Source: Vermamoeba vermiformis (taxonomy: Eukaryota; Tubulinea; Echinamoebida). From it: DNA of 64,000 bases. A program made the position numbers and the translations under genes. Location of the stretch: positions 496,001-560,000 of the forward strand of contig JBEWZL010000300.1 of the NCBI GenBank assembly GCA_045837725.1. Direction: 5' to 3'. This document shows positions 1 to 10,932 of this stretch, piece after piece (the first letter of the stretch is position 1; each line of letters starts with the position of its first letter). The notes below the pieces were generated by a model. It was not told the origin of the DNA and did not search any database. It saw only the letters and a program-made list of their open reading frames with translations.

Positions 1-258
1 ACTCTTATTTGCTTGTTTGCTTACCGATTGGACTTGCTGCTGGTGATCCTTCTCTGCTTCTATTGCTCTTTCGTAACTATTTGAGGTCCCAATAGGATTA
101 TTTTCGTGACCCTAAAATTCCAAGTGGATCCAACACCAAAGACGTATGGTGTTAGTTTTAAAGGCACAATGATAGGGCTAGTATAGAAAATATAATATTG
201 TTATTACGATGGGTACAGTTATACTATGACCCAATTATTATAAGTATAAGTAAAGTTG
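1..258. other. Gene-free window edge with a possible exon
   Basis: This stretch lies downstream of the leftward membrane-protein gene. On the minus strand a TTTTAG acceptor near 112 and a GTAAGC donor near 25 bracket an open segment of about 28 codons (reading HENNPIGTSNSYERA near its start). No minus-strand ATG lies between it and the neighbouring gene. It is therefore either an exon with an unseen start or a chance open stretch. Nothing else is recognisable. Confidence 0.25.
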
Positions 259-2694
259 TTATTTCGTCTTCTTGGCAGTGTCCCATTCATTCGTGAAAAT
301 ATCTTCGATGTTGCGTGTCGTACGCATGCTGTTGAGCAGTTGCGAGGCCGACAACTGCGTCGTGAACAAAATGCCTTTGCTGCCACCACTGCCGTAGTAC
401 ACGACCTTGATCAAGAACTGCGGGTCACCGTAGTTGATCAGTCGTCTTAAATTGGCACGCAAAGTATTGTGGGAAAGTCGTTGTTCGCCTTTTTTGCCCG
501 TGCCGAGCTGGATGTAACCCTTGACTCTTGTTTGACCTTTGACAATAGCTGAAGGATTCATTCTATCACAACATTAGTATAATGGTATAAGCATAGTGTA
601 TGTCGTACCTCTTGCCAACGACAATCTTCAACGGGTACATGGCTAACTTCACAGTGGTCAAAACAGCGGATCCGAACATGGAGTCAAGAGCGTTCCAGAA
701 CTCCCTGCTTTCGATATGAATATAAACGCTATTGACCGTGAAATCAGCAGGCTTCGTGCCCTCAAACTCCAACACTAAGCCGTGTTGATCAGTATCTTGT
801 GGCAATAACACATTGAACGCCTTGAGGTTGATCTTGGGTGGCAAGTTTGCATCGATCTATTGAACCATGATTAGATACATTGATTATTACTACAATATAG
901 GTACTTACTACTTCCTCTTTCAATAACTTTGCAATGTACTCGACACCAATGTTCCATAAAATAATGACCAAAAGAATGTACGGCACGAGGGTCAATGGCG
1001 TAGAATAGAACTGTCGTATATTAAGTACCATAACGATAGTATTATAAGAGTATTTAGTACTTACCGGGAGGACCTTAAGGAAGTCAACTTGGCTCGTGAT
1101 CGATTTGAACATGAATGCTGGCCATGCGCTGTAACTGAGGTACCAACGCACTCGTTCACCAATGTAACCACCACCGGTAGGCAGGTAAACGGACAAATCA
1201 GGTGGCATTTGCATCTATTTGGCAAGTGTTAGGCATTGTGTTAATAACATAGATATTGATGACTTACATCCTCGTAGCCAGGAGGCAACAAGACCGACAT
1301 GAGACCGGTACGAATGACACCTTGGTACTTCTGGTATTGAATGCCAGCCATGATGACTCCAACACCAATGCCCATCATAACAAACGGGAACAAAAGCGAG
1401 TTCTAAAAATGAATTGTAAAGTCAGTTTACGTATTGAAATTTCACGGCGAGAAACTCACTTTGAACACGGTGGAAGAGATGTGAGCGAGCCATAAAAACA
1501 AGCAGCCACCGCCGAGCACGATCAACAAACGACTGTCCAATACGATGGCGAGGAAGATAGTGACCGTAGCAATAGGCACCAAGTATCTTAACGACGGTTA
1601 GCTTAAACTATAGTGATGACAAGTCAAATAAGTCATGCACGTACATTCCTTTACGCAACAATCGGCCTAGAATGGTACTCAAGAAACCAAATCCCACGAA
1701 GAAGCCAACGCGAGATTGGAACATGACGGAGATGATAAGTACGAGCCACGTGTAGATCGCGTTAGGCCACAATTTGTCAAAGTGACGGTAGTAGTCGTAT
1801 TTGTAGCCCTAGCAATCGTTAGTGATTGATGACGAGTATGAGTAGGACGTACCACCGTGAGGAAGATGTGGAAGAGAATCGAACTCAAGCCTGTCAAGAC
1901 GAACAAATGGGTCTTGAAAGCGATGGCCAAAGCGATTTGAATGAGTGCAAAAATGAATCTGTAGACGTAGTACCACGTGCGATTGCCGCAAACTTCGACT
2001 TCGAGAATCAATGAGGCAATGTTGTTTGCAGTCACACCAACAAATCCAAGGAAGACTATGAGGTGTCGTCCCGAGAACGAGAAGAAGTACATTGAAATGT
2101 CCTACATCCGAGATCAGCAAAAAGGGTATAAGGGAAGGCCACTTACATATTCGAAGAAATCAGCGCACAAGACTACACCGAGATTCGTGGCCATATGAGC
2201 CAAAGTCAACAACTCGTTGCCGTTCAAGAAGCCCTTGATGGCCACAGCGTTGAAGTCAATGAAGGTGAGAATAGCCAAGAAGTACTCCACATCTCCGCCT
2301 TGGAAGACTGTAGCAGCACGATAAGAAATTGCCAATAAGAGAACCTTTAGGGTAGAAATCAGACGAGGCAAAGTGGCGGATGCGATCCGGTGATACTTAC
2401 TCCGTTCAAAGCAATACTGTAAGTCTCGAAGATACGAGGCTTGTATCTGCCAATATCTACAACCGAGTGGCCGTAGAATGCAATCAAAGCGACGAAGCCA
2501 TAGAACAAGAGCGGGCCGCGTTGGAACACCATCGAGAAGTAGATCATCAACACGTGCAAGGCCAAGAAAGTCATGCGAGCAGATGCTTTCTACATTAGCA
2601 AAGGTGTCAGTGCCAAGTCGTGAAAGCAAAAAAGTGTCAAACAAGCGGACAAGAAGCAAAAAAAAAGATTAGCGAAGCCAGGTTTCGATCCTGG

Positions 2695-2725
<31 letters not shown>

Positions 2726-4606
2726 ACTGCGCCACTTCGCTTTGTTGATTGCTCGAATGCCCGAGCCAAATCAGGTCGTCAAAATGAGCGAGCGCGATAG
2801 AAAGTTGAAAACGGTGACAACACAAGACTGAGTACTATGAAGCGAGGTTGATCAAAATGGCTGGTTGCAGTGCTTAAATCCGAAACTGGGCGTACGGACA
2901 CAGGACCAAAACGCTCCGGGACAAACAAGGAGCAAAATAAGCAAGAGGTGCCTCCTTTTAGATCAAGAAATCTTGGCGCAGGAAGGTGGAGAAAAAACAA
3001 AAAAGAAATTGGATTCGCAGGGTTTCGATCCCCGTACCTCCCGCATGCTAAGCGGACGTGCTACCAAGTGCACCACGAACCCGTTGGTTGATTCGGTCGA
3101 CGGGAGCACGTGACCAGGTCACCAAAGAACATCGCGTTAACAACACCGGCCTCGCGTCACGCTGTGTCCCTCATTCCAACTCCTTGTTCACTAGTTGACT
3201 TACCCTGGAAGGCGGATGAGCCAACATGCCACCAGTGAATGCCAGGCCACCAAACAAGTACAACCAGAAGCTGTAGTCCTATATTCAAATATTAGCATCT
3301 ACCGCCATAACAGTGCAATGCAATCCTACGTACCTGCACTGTTCTCCGATCAATCCACCAAGCCAACAAAAGCATGTTGGCACCGAACACGATCGACACT
3401 TTGGTTCTCTCGGCCCAACCCCAGCCAGTCTTGCCAAACAAAAGGGGTGTCACGTCCATCTATAGGTGCGGCCTTAGTTTAATCTATATGATTTTTACGC
3501 GGAAGACTTACCGACATAAAGAACAAAATGAACGCGATTGGGGCAGTTAAGAACGGGAAGCGAACGTAGTACAACGTGATGCTAGCAACGACCAATGTTG
3601 CAAGTTCCATATATAACCAACCTCCGCTAACGTACTTGGAGAAATCAGCGTAAGATTGCATCAGATCTCCAACTCTGATCTTGAAAGCCTGAGGATATCG
3701 AATGTAAGTAACGTAAAACTCTGTCTGCATCTATTTAGCATTAGATGATCGTACCCTTTGCAAGCCATATACAGCTAAAGGTGTCATGCAAACAGCAATC
3801 GTGTGTAACAGACCACCGACGAGTTGGAACTCGGGCTGGTGCCAGAAGTAATTGGCGACAGCAGTGAAAATGGCCCAATAAGCGAAAGAAATGAAAAATA
3901 TTCCGCCTCCACCAAACGCCTCTAAATAAACGCGTAAATAAGTCGACATATTAGCCTAGCAATCGCGTCAAGATATATTTACCCCATCCGATCGTCATGA
4001 ACAGCGTCCTGTGCCCGATTATTAGAGCAAACTCGATAAATATAATGCAACTTACATTCCACCAATAACGATCAAAGCACCTCCGAAATAGAGCACGCCG
4101 AGAAGACTCACACGAGATGTTACAGCAGTAAAGACCCGAACAAATCGTCCTAGTAAAAAACGTGGTTAATAATATAATACGGTATTTATATATTATTATG
4201 GACTCCGAAAAGTAACCCTGAGATGACTTTTATTCGAATTGACTCATTCGTGAATTTGGTAATTTCACTCATAATTTTACTTCAATTTTAAATAATAGGG
4301 GAATATCATAATAATACATGATACCACTTATAAACTATATCCATAGTTACCTGGTCTTTCGTTGTATTTTTCCAAGCGAGAATCCAACTCCGCCTTTAAT
4401 TTTTGTCGTTGTGTTGCGTCAATTACTTTCTCTTTTTCAGCCCAGGTTAAAACAGAGTTGAAAATGCCTTCGTAAGAGGTGTCTGCCTCTTCGTCAATCT
4501 CGACGCTTGAAGCATCTTCTGCTTTGGCGGATGCCACAACGCTCGTGAACAGCGCAGAGCAAACTAAAGCTAGAATAAGGTATACCTTTAACGAATATAA
4601 CCTCAT
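259..4606 (-). CDS. Large polytopic membrane protein, DUF2157-like
   Basis: Predicted integral membrane protein of roughly 950 residues in 17 exons. Exon 1 (4606-4351) encodes a signal peptide (MRLYSLKVYLILALVCSALF) and a soluble stretch containing WAEKEKVIDATQRQKLKAEL. This resembles the N-terminus of prokaryotic DUF2157 membrane proteins, where a short helical segment precedes many membrane helices. The following exons encode about 18-20 hydrophobic helices, for example GGALIVIGGM, GGGGIFFISFAYWAIF and YILLVIILWNIGV. The two last exons (857-606, 561-259) are soluble and mixed alpha/beta. All exon joins I checked keep the frame. The intron at about 3203-2596 (608 nt, phase 0, between HPPSR and KASARM) is several times longer than its 50-70 nt neighbours and holds two tRNA genes. 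The function is unknown; the DUF2157 link is by motif and topology only. Confidence 0.75.
2670..2741 (-). tRNA. tRNA-iMet (CAT), initiator
   Basis: Read on the minus strand, this 72-nt sequence folds into a full cloverleaf with the 7-bp acceptor stem AGCGAAG/CTTCGCT plus discriminator A. The anticodon loop CCATAAC carries CAT. Initiator marks are all visible: an A1:T72 first pair, three G:C pairs below the anticodon loop (GGGCCCATAACCC) and an A54/A60 T loop (GATCGAAAC). It is followed on its own strand by a run of nine T, a Pol III terminator. It lies inside the long intron of the membrane-protein gene, in the same orientation as that gene. Confidence 0.93.
3010..3082 (-). tRNA. tRNA-Ala (AGC), copy 1
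   Basis: This is a 73-nt cloverleaf on the minus strand with acceptor stem GGGTTCG/CGAATCC, discriminator A and anticodon loop TTAGCAT (AGC). The T loop is ATCGAAA, as in some invertebrate tRNA-Ala. T-rich stretches (CTTTTTTGTTTTTT) follow as a terminator. It shares the long intron of the membrane-protein gene with tRNA-iMet. It is identical over all 73 nt to the copy at 38603, and flanking DNA on both sides is also similar. Confidence 0.93.
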
Positions 4607-5844
4607 TGCGTGGTTTTGGGAATTAAGAAAATATAAAATTCAAGCAGAAGAACCATTTTTTTGTTTGGCTACGTCAGTGCGCAACCATAAATCAAGACTA
4701 AAGGGAAAACCACATTGTGATTACGTAAGCTCTGGTATTGTGTGGTGCACCGAGAGCATCAACAGCAAGTTCTCGATTTGGAATTTCATGTCCAAAAAAA
4801 ATATCAAGCGCAAAGTGCCGATCCGATCAAGTGCATGTCCCAAGTTCTGTGAAGGCGGTAATAAGTAGTCCTATTATTAATTGATTAGACACCACTAAAG
4901 CTCTCGTGCAAAGGCATTTAAGCTTCTGAAATAATTTTTGTTTAGTTTTTAATATTTCGATCCCGGATTTGCGCGTTATTATTCGGCCTACAAGCTTACT
5001 AAATGACATAATATGCAGAGAAATATATTAACGGTTTATATAGGAATTTTTAAGGAGAACTCATACCTTTCTAATATGGCAAGGGACTAATATCGCTAAA
5101 AATAGTCCGCGATCGAATCATAAACGCAGTATTCTAGCATATTCTAGAAGGCAAAGTGATCCATTCGATGTATTCTTGTAACGCCAATCCCACGTTTTAA
5201 TTAACGGCCCCGTTCTCGCGCTCTCGTGCTAAAGATAGTTGATCCGACTTTCAGACTAATTCACTTTATTATGACACGTGAACCGCAAGACAGTGCATTT
5301 TAGTACATTGCATTCACAAGCTACCTCCAATCATCAATACCTGCAGCTCATACTATGACTGATGCGAATTCATAAAATTTTCTAAAACAAGACACAGCAA
5401 GGATTATTATCCAACGATGGCTATTGTGCTATAAGCACGCGCTGTCTCGGGGTCGGTTTGCGCATTTTTATCTATAACAGGCATCGGCTATTTAAACATG
5501 TGCTTGAAATGTGCGCCGTAGCCCTGATAGAATCACTTTGCATCCAGAAAAGTGTCCTGCCTTTTTGATGAATAGTAAAGCTGTATTTAGGTGACGTTTG
5601 ATTTGAGTGGTCTGAAACTGTGGGCGGTTGGTCGTAGATATTTATCTTGCAAGTCAATTAGTTTATAAGATTCGGTTATGCGCGCTTTCTTTTCGGGTCA
5701 AATCTAATATCTTTGCTTGGATTCGCTGGAAGGTAGCAAATGGGGACTGGATGTTGATTATATAGGACTACTCCTTTAATTTTTCTACTTCGCTGTACAA
5801 GGTTTTAATATTGACAAAATTGTGTTGTGTGGTGGTGGATCTAT
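4607..5844. other. Intergenic, no gene recognised
   Basis: About 1.2 kb between the 5' end of the membrane-protein gene and the 3' end of the HTH-like gene. Open stretches at 4827-5009 and 5472-5657 on the minus strand lack domain features and plausible splice partners. The DNA is AT-rich and I see no RNA gene or element. Confidence 0.5.
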
Positions 5845-6376
5845 TCAATAAAACTGATCCAAGGCGATCGCAATAGAAAACTTTTCCCAATTGCAATCAA
5901 TGGCGTCTGGAACGATCACTTGACTAGATGGCTCTTCTTCCATGCTAACAGAGTCGCTTTCTTCATTTTCTTTGTCCGAGTGGGATGCGTTTACTTCCTC
6001 CCCACTTGATTCGGGGCTGAATGACTTGTAGTCGATATCTTCAAACTCCTCTTCGTCTTCCTCGTACCTTCCGGTATCAAGATATTTATCGAAGGTGGTT
6101 AGGAGTATGCTTTCTAACTTCTTCCATCCTCGGACACGTGTGTGGTTCTGGATGTAACGATTTATTTGTGAAGTACTGCGCAGTTGGTTAGTAAGTTAAA
6201 GGCGAAGGTCATGTGAATTAGTACCTCGCTTTGGTGATTTCAGCTATCCGTCTCTGACTCAAGTCGTTTTGTTGTAAGAACTGCAGCAAGAACTTCCTGA
6301 TCTTGGGATCGGGCTTTCGGCTAATAACTTCATGTTTCTTGGATGACTTTGGTCCTACTTGTTTCTTCGCGCTCAT
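5845..6376 (-). CDS. Small HTH-like hypothetical protein
   Basis: Two-exon gene encoding about 167 residues. Exon 1 (6376-6224) begins MSAKKQVGPKSSKKHE, a basic tail. A helical segment RKFLLQFLQQNDLSQRRIAE then runs across the single short intron into TKARSTSQINRYIQ. The spacing of the two helices (LSQRRIAEIT, STSQINRYI) resembles a Cro/homeodomain-type helix-turn-helix. The second half is strongly acidic (YEEDEEEFEDIDYKSF) and Ser/Glu-rich, ending IALDQFY. A basic DNA-binding-like head with an acidic tail would suit a transcriptional or chromatin role, but this is inference. An upstream in-frame ATG at 6424 would add 16 residues; I prefer 6376 because the basic tail starts there. Confidence 0.6.
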
Positions 6377-7491
6377 ATTGTTCTCTTGATTTAGGTTGAA
6401 AATACAATAAACAGACCCGAACATTATTTGTGATACTTGAACAACCTGTCAACATGTTGCGGCATAATTAGCTCATTTCCTTTTTAGTAAAGTTGATTCA
6501 CTGAACACGTGTTGCATATGAAAAATCTTAATTACGAAGCAATCGTATCCTATGGATGCGTACCTTGGTCTTGCCGTTGGATCTGTCAGTTCACGGATGC
6601 GCTTCGTCAGATCAGTATATGGTAATATACCTCGTGGATTTGTTTTGCGTTCTGTAGACCATATCGGGTAAACATTTAATTATATGCCCCCTCGTGTTCC
6701 AAATCCAAGTCTTTGTCGCTGCAGTGCCTAAATAACGGTTTGGTGAAGGAAAATATGATCAGATCCTGCGATATGAAGCTTGACTGATCATGTATGACGT
6801 AACTCATATATTGACGGGCATATCCGCGAATTTGTTTGATCAGAAAGCTAATAGTATCTTAGGACTCACATTTGTTTTTGTCCCCAAGTTTCATGAATGA
6901 CTTTTTTAATATGGCTCAATCAAATCTCTAAAATACGGAAAAAACAACTAATTCGTCTACGTATCTTACTTCACCGACCGCAGTTATAAAAAAGTTATTA
7001 GGGTTCGGTGGCATTAATTGATTTCCTAAGATTTTGTCGCCTTAAGTAGTGTGAGCGACTCTAACAACTTTAAGTAATTTCGATCAAAAATTCTATTCGT
7101 TTTACCCGCTTCGGAGTGCATTTCTTAATGAATCGTTAAACGAATTTGCCTAATTTTGATTCATCAAAAAGCGGGCTCCGTTATTGAATCACTTGCGCAA
7201 TATTAGCGCAGATATGTGTATAGATATGTAAATATGATAAAAGGATACGAGCAACTTTCGATGTGTTTGTCGAAGAATCGCGTCAAGTCCTCAAACTGCG
7301 CGAGGTAATTCGAGGTCTTAATTTGATGAAGATCTTGGACCGAGAGATAAGGGGTTGTTTGTAGGATCGATGAATATTGATTAGGTATTAAGCTAAGCCT
7401 ATGAGAGTGGTTAAGGACAACCAGAATACTTAATAGGGAAGTAGATCGGGCCGTGGGATCTTGAATTTTGAAAGGATTGACAGGTTTGGAA
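6377..7491. other. Intergenic, no gene recognised
   Basis: About 1.1 kb of AT-rich DNA between the HTH-like gene and the 3' end of the RhoGAP/FYVE gene. It has several short open frames, none with a recognisable domain or consistent splicing. No RNA gene or repeat was seen. Confidence 0.5.
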
Positions 7492-10427
7492 TTACACTAC
7501 AAATTGTGTGTTCCTGGAGGACTTCCCGCGGCCCGTTAAAAAATAAGCAATAACGTAAGGATACAAAAAGAATCGACCAGGGCAATCCGGCAAGAAGTAG
7601 TAGAATATGGATCTGACAGCCTTCTCGCGTAATGAATGAAACTTCTCCCATTTGGATTTGCCTATTGATTGGACTAGCTTAGGCGCCAAGGCGTCGATGG
7701 AATGTACGGGCTTGACCAGATCCGATTGAAGTTTTTCCTTGCACGTGGAGCACACGTCGCGCGGCCTGAAGTCAGCTCTAACTAATACTTTACGCGGTAT
7801 AATGTCTATAAATGAACAAAATTAATTAGTTGGGAATCATGAAGTGTCACTTATGTTCAATTTATATACCTGTTAGTGTCGCACAAGCGGAACAAAGCGC
7901 TGATCCGCAATTTTGACAGAATTTTTTGTTTCGTGATAGGATATCGAACTTTTTGAACTCGTACTGGCATTTCGAACAATTCTTCGCGTCTTGATCTCTC
8001 TTATATTTCGAAAAATCAAACGGGTTTTCTGGCTTTTCGTTTGTTTCTACATCTGTTCAAGGAAAGTTAATTGTCGCGAACCAGAATCATAATATACGTC
8101 TAATATACTAAATAAATAAAGTATCTATAATAATCTCAGAGATTTAGGATGTATAAATCCAATCTCTGTTTACGAGCTTTTTTTTGTTGCCAAATTTAGC
8201 CGAGCACTATGATTTGGGTGTGTACTTACCATTACACCACGACGGCAATTCAAAGTTCGGCTCATTGATCCAGTTATGAAGATACGGCGCGAAGGCTAAG
8301 ATATTATTGATTACGTTGTCGTTTGACGTAGCCGATGTCGATGCCGTTAACGAAAAATCTTCCCCGTATGGCCATTCATTGGCAAAATGTTGATTCTCTG
8401 CTACAAAATCTCTTTGCTTATATGGACTAGGTAGCTCTACGACCTCGCTGGGACTAATATCTTCCAAGTAAACCTAGCGTAATTACTCCGGTCAATTCCA
8501 AGCGGCAAATTTACGCGACATTTGTACCTCTTGAAAGATTGGCTTGGTATCTGACTTGTTTCTTATGACTATAGGTGTCGTATCATTGATAAAGGGCTTG
8601 ATTATCTGCAAGATTTCGAGTTTTTCAACGATCGTGGATAAAAACTGCTCCTCTGTTTGATTCAATAATTCTTGATCGCTCGCAGTATAGAGCTTATAGC
8701 GCTATATAGTAACGTAGTTAGCATCCGATGGATTCTATTTCAAGCTCGTTGGGAGCTTTTTTAAGAACCGGATCTTAAGTACGATCGTAAAAATATTATT
8801 GCGCTGATGTACCTTTTTGATTTGATTGCTTAATAACAGGAAAAATTTCGTTCGTAGGAAGTTATTACGACACATCTCGTCTTCATCTTCCGACACTGAC
8901 GCGGGGATTAACAGATCTGCTCAAACAAATCAGTACCGGCTCAGCCCGCTCTACAAAATGATGTACGCCAATATGATATATATTACGTACATTTAGAGAA
9001 CATGTACGTTGATTCTTCCAATGAGTTCCCACGTGCTGTGCTCGAAATGGACAGCTGAATTAAGAACAACGCTAAAACATCGTTAGAGCACAAACTAGGT
9101 AATATTTTGCTGTATTATAGGCTTACTTAAGTATTCTAACACGTTCCTATTGACAGATGGTAATTGCGACAGCCAGTCTTCGAAATACTGCGAGCTCGTT
9201 CGGATATTTAACAAGTACTCGGATGCGACTTGCGCAAGTTGCTGTTTGATGTGCGTATTAACTATAATCATAGTACTATTAGTCTAAGATCTCTCTAACG
9301 TATTAGCAAAGAATAACAAGTTGATTACGGAGTTGTGTGTTTTCCCAGGATCGATCCCCAACTCCGATCCGGACCGTCTTTTGGGCTCTTTACGGTGTAT
9401 TTGCGTATGAATAAGAAAAATTGCGGATGATTTTCAGTGAACGAGATGGAATACCGCAAAGGTAAATAACGGCAATTTACGTTATTTTTTGTTGGTTTTG
9501 TATGACGTACCATTGTCAGCTTGAATAGGCTTCCATAAATACTCCCAAATATCTTCATAACACTCAACTTGGATGAATTGAACTAAGGATTTGTATATGG
9601 CGTGTTTGTTGCATAGCTGATCCACTGCTTGATTGAACAAATAAGCCATAAAGTTGATCGCTTGAGAATAGAGCGAATAAAGTACGAGCGGTTCAGGTAA
9701 TTCTTCCAAAAATGATTGTAATAATTTAACGGTGATGTGGATATCGTCATAATTATGCGCTTCGTTGTTGCTAAGTTCAGATTTGACAGATTCGTAGCGT
9801 TGAAAATTATGCGGGATCGTCATGAAAAGAAAATCGACTTTGAGGCCGTTCTTCAATATCTCTTGGCATAAAGATGATAATATACTAGGTATTTGTTCTA
9901 TTTTGCCCATAATTGATTGCGTTGTATCAGCCATTTCGCTCTCCAAAGACGGTTCTGCGATCGTGTCAGAAAATCTTCTGGATTTAGCGTAGAAAAATTC
10001 AGAATAATACTTACGTGCGTTATTATCGCTAAATACAAGCCTTTTCTTGATGCTTTCAAGAAGCGGAGACGATTTTGATAACGCGTACAAAGGAGAGCCA
10101 AAATTAGGAGTTTTCTAAATTGAAAAAAAAGATTTACATCAGTCAAAAAATGCACAGGTAATTCAAATAATAATATTCACTATTAATTAATTGATCATTG
10201 TTGCAAAAATGTCTCGTGCGAAATTGCAGAGAAATAAATTCTAGGTAGAAAATTTGGAATTTTGATGCGTCAAATAGAAGAATTACCTTATTACTATTTG
10301 GGGTAATATCAGGTGTGTTATAAATATTAACATAGAGCTGTTCTGGATCGACATCCAATTTGGAAACAGATGCTGAATGCCCCGCGCTCCCAGCGGCAGG
10401 AGACAATACATGCCGCTCCATGACCAA
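7492..10427 (-). CDS. RhoGAP-like and FYVE-like zinc finger protein
   Basis: Multi-exon gene starting MVMERHVLSPAAGS at 10427. The exon at about 10117-9513 contains a divergent RhoGAP fold: IPSILSSLCQEILKNGL, then VKLLQSFLEELPEPLVLYSL, the conserved LPEPL helix. The exon near 9262-9130 supplies the next RhoGAP element, LPSVNRNVLEYL. At the canonical arginine-finger site (GIFRxSG) the protein reads FLFMTIP, so GAP activity is doubtful; the domain most resembles the RhoGAP-like domain of OCRL/INPP5B. Near the C-terminus, two exons (about 8046-7870 and 7807-7492) encode eight cysteines in CxxC pairs (CSKC, CQNC, CSAC, CSTC), a FYVE-type layout without the basic RKHHCR core. This combination suggests a membrane-trafficking or small-GTPase scaffold, by inference. 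Joins of the middle exons are less certain than the domains. Confidence 0.7.
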
Positions 10428-10932
10428 TTTGTTTAATCAATAAAAATACTTGCGAATTGTGGTCAATTGTTGATTTTGGTGGATCGGACAGAGTTTGTCT
10501 ACCACCGGACAAAAAGTCCATCAATTCGTGTACCGAAAGATCCACATTATCAATTCAACTCGAAACTAATCACCACAGTAAAACGACATTAGATAGAATA
10601 ATATGGCCACGGTAATTTTGATATTCAGAATATTTGGAGCCCAAAAGAAATTGCAACGAGATCTGATCAGTTTGATTTTATTGATTCAACTCCTTTCGGG
10701 CGTATGGTTAAAGTACAACCACCTTTTGTTGTGAACTAAACTTATTTTTTTGGGCTTTTGCGACTGCTGACGTCGGTATTAATTTTATCTGAAACTAGAA
10801 TTACCTACTTTCGTTTTTTAACTAAATATCAACAGCACCATTTATTTTATTATTTTTCGTTTGTTTGTCAAGCGAACAACAAGGACAGATAGAATAAGGT
10901 CGTTGCAAGTAAGCGGCAAGTAACGGTGGAAG
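10428..10932. promoter_or_regulatory. Divergent intergenic region, 505 bp
   Basis: This is the space between the divergently transcribed RhoGAP/FYVE gene (-) and the BTB-BACK-Arf gene (+), and so must hold both promoters. It is AT-rich. I see no recognisable TATA-like or conserved element beyond chance. Confidence 0.4.
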
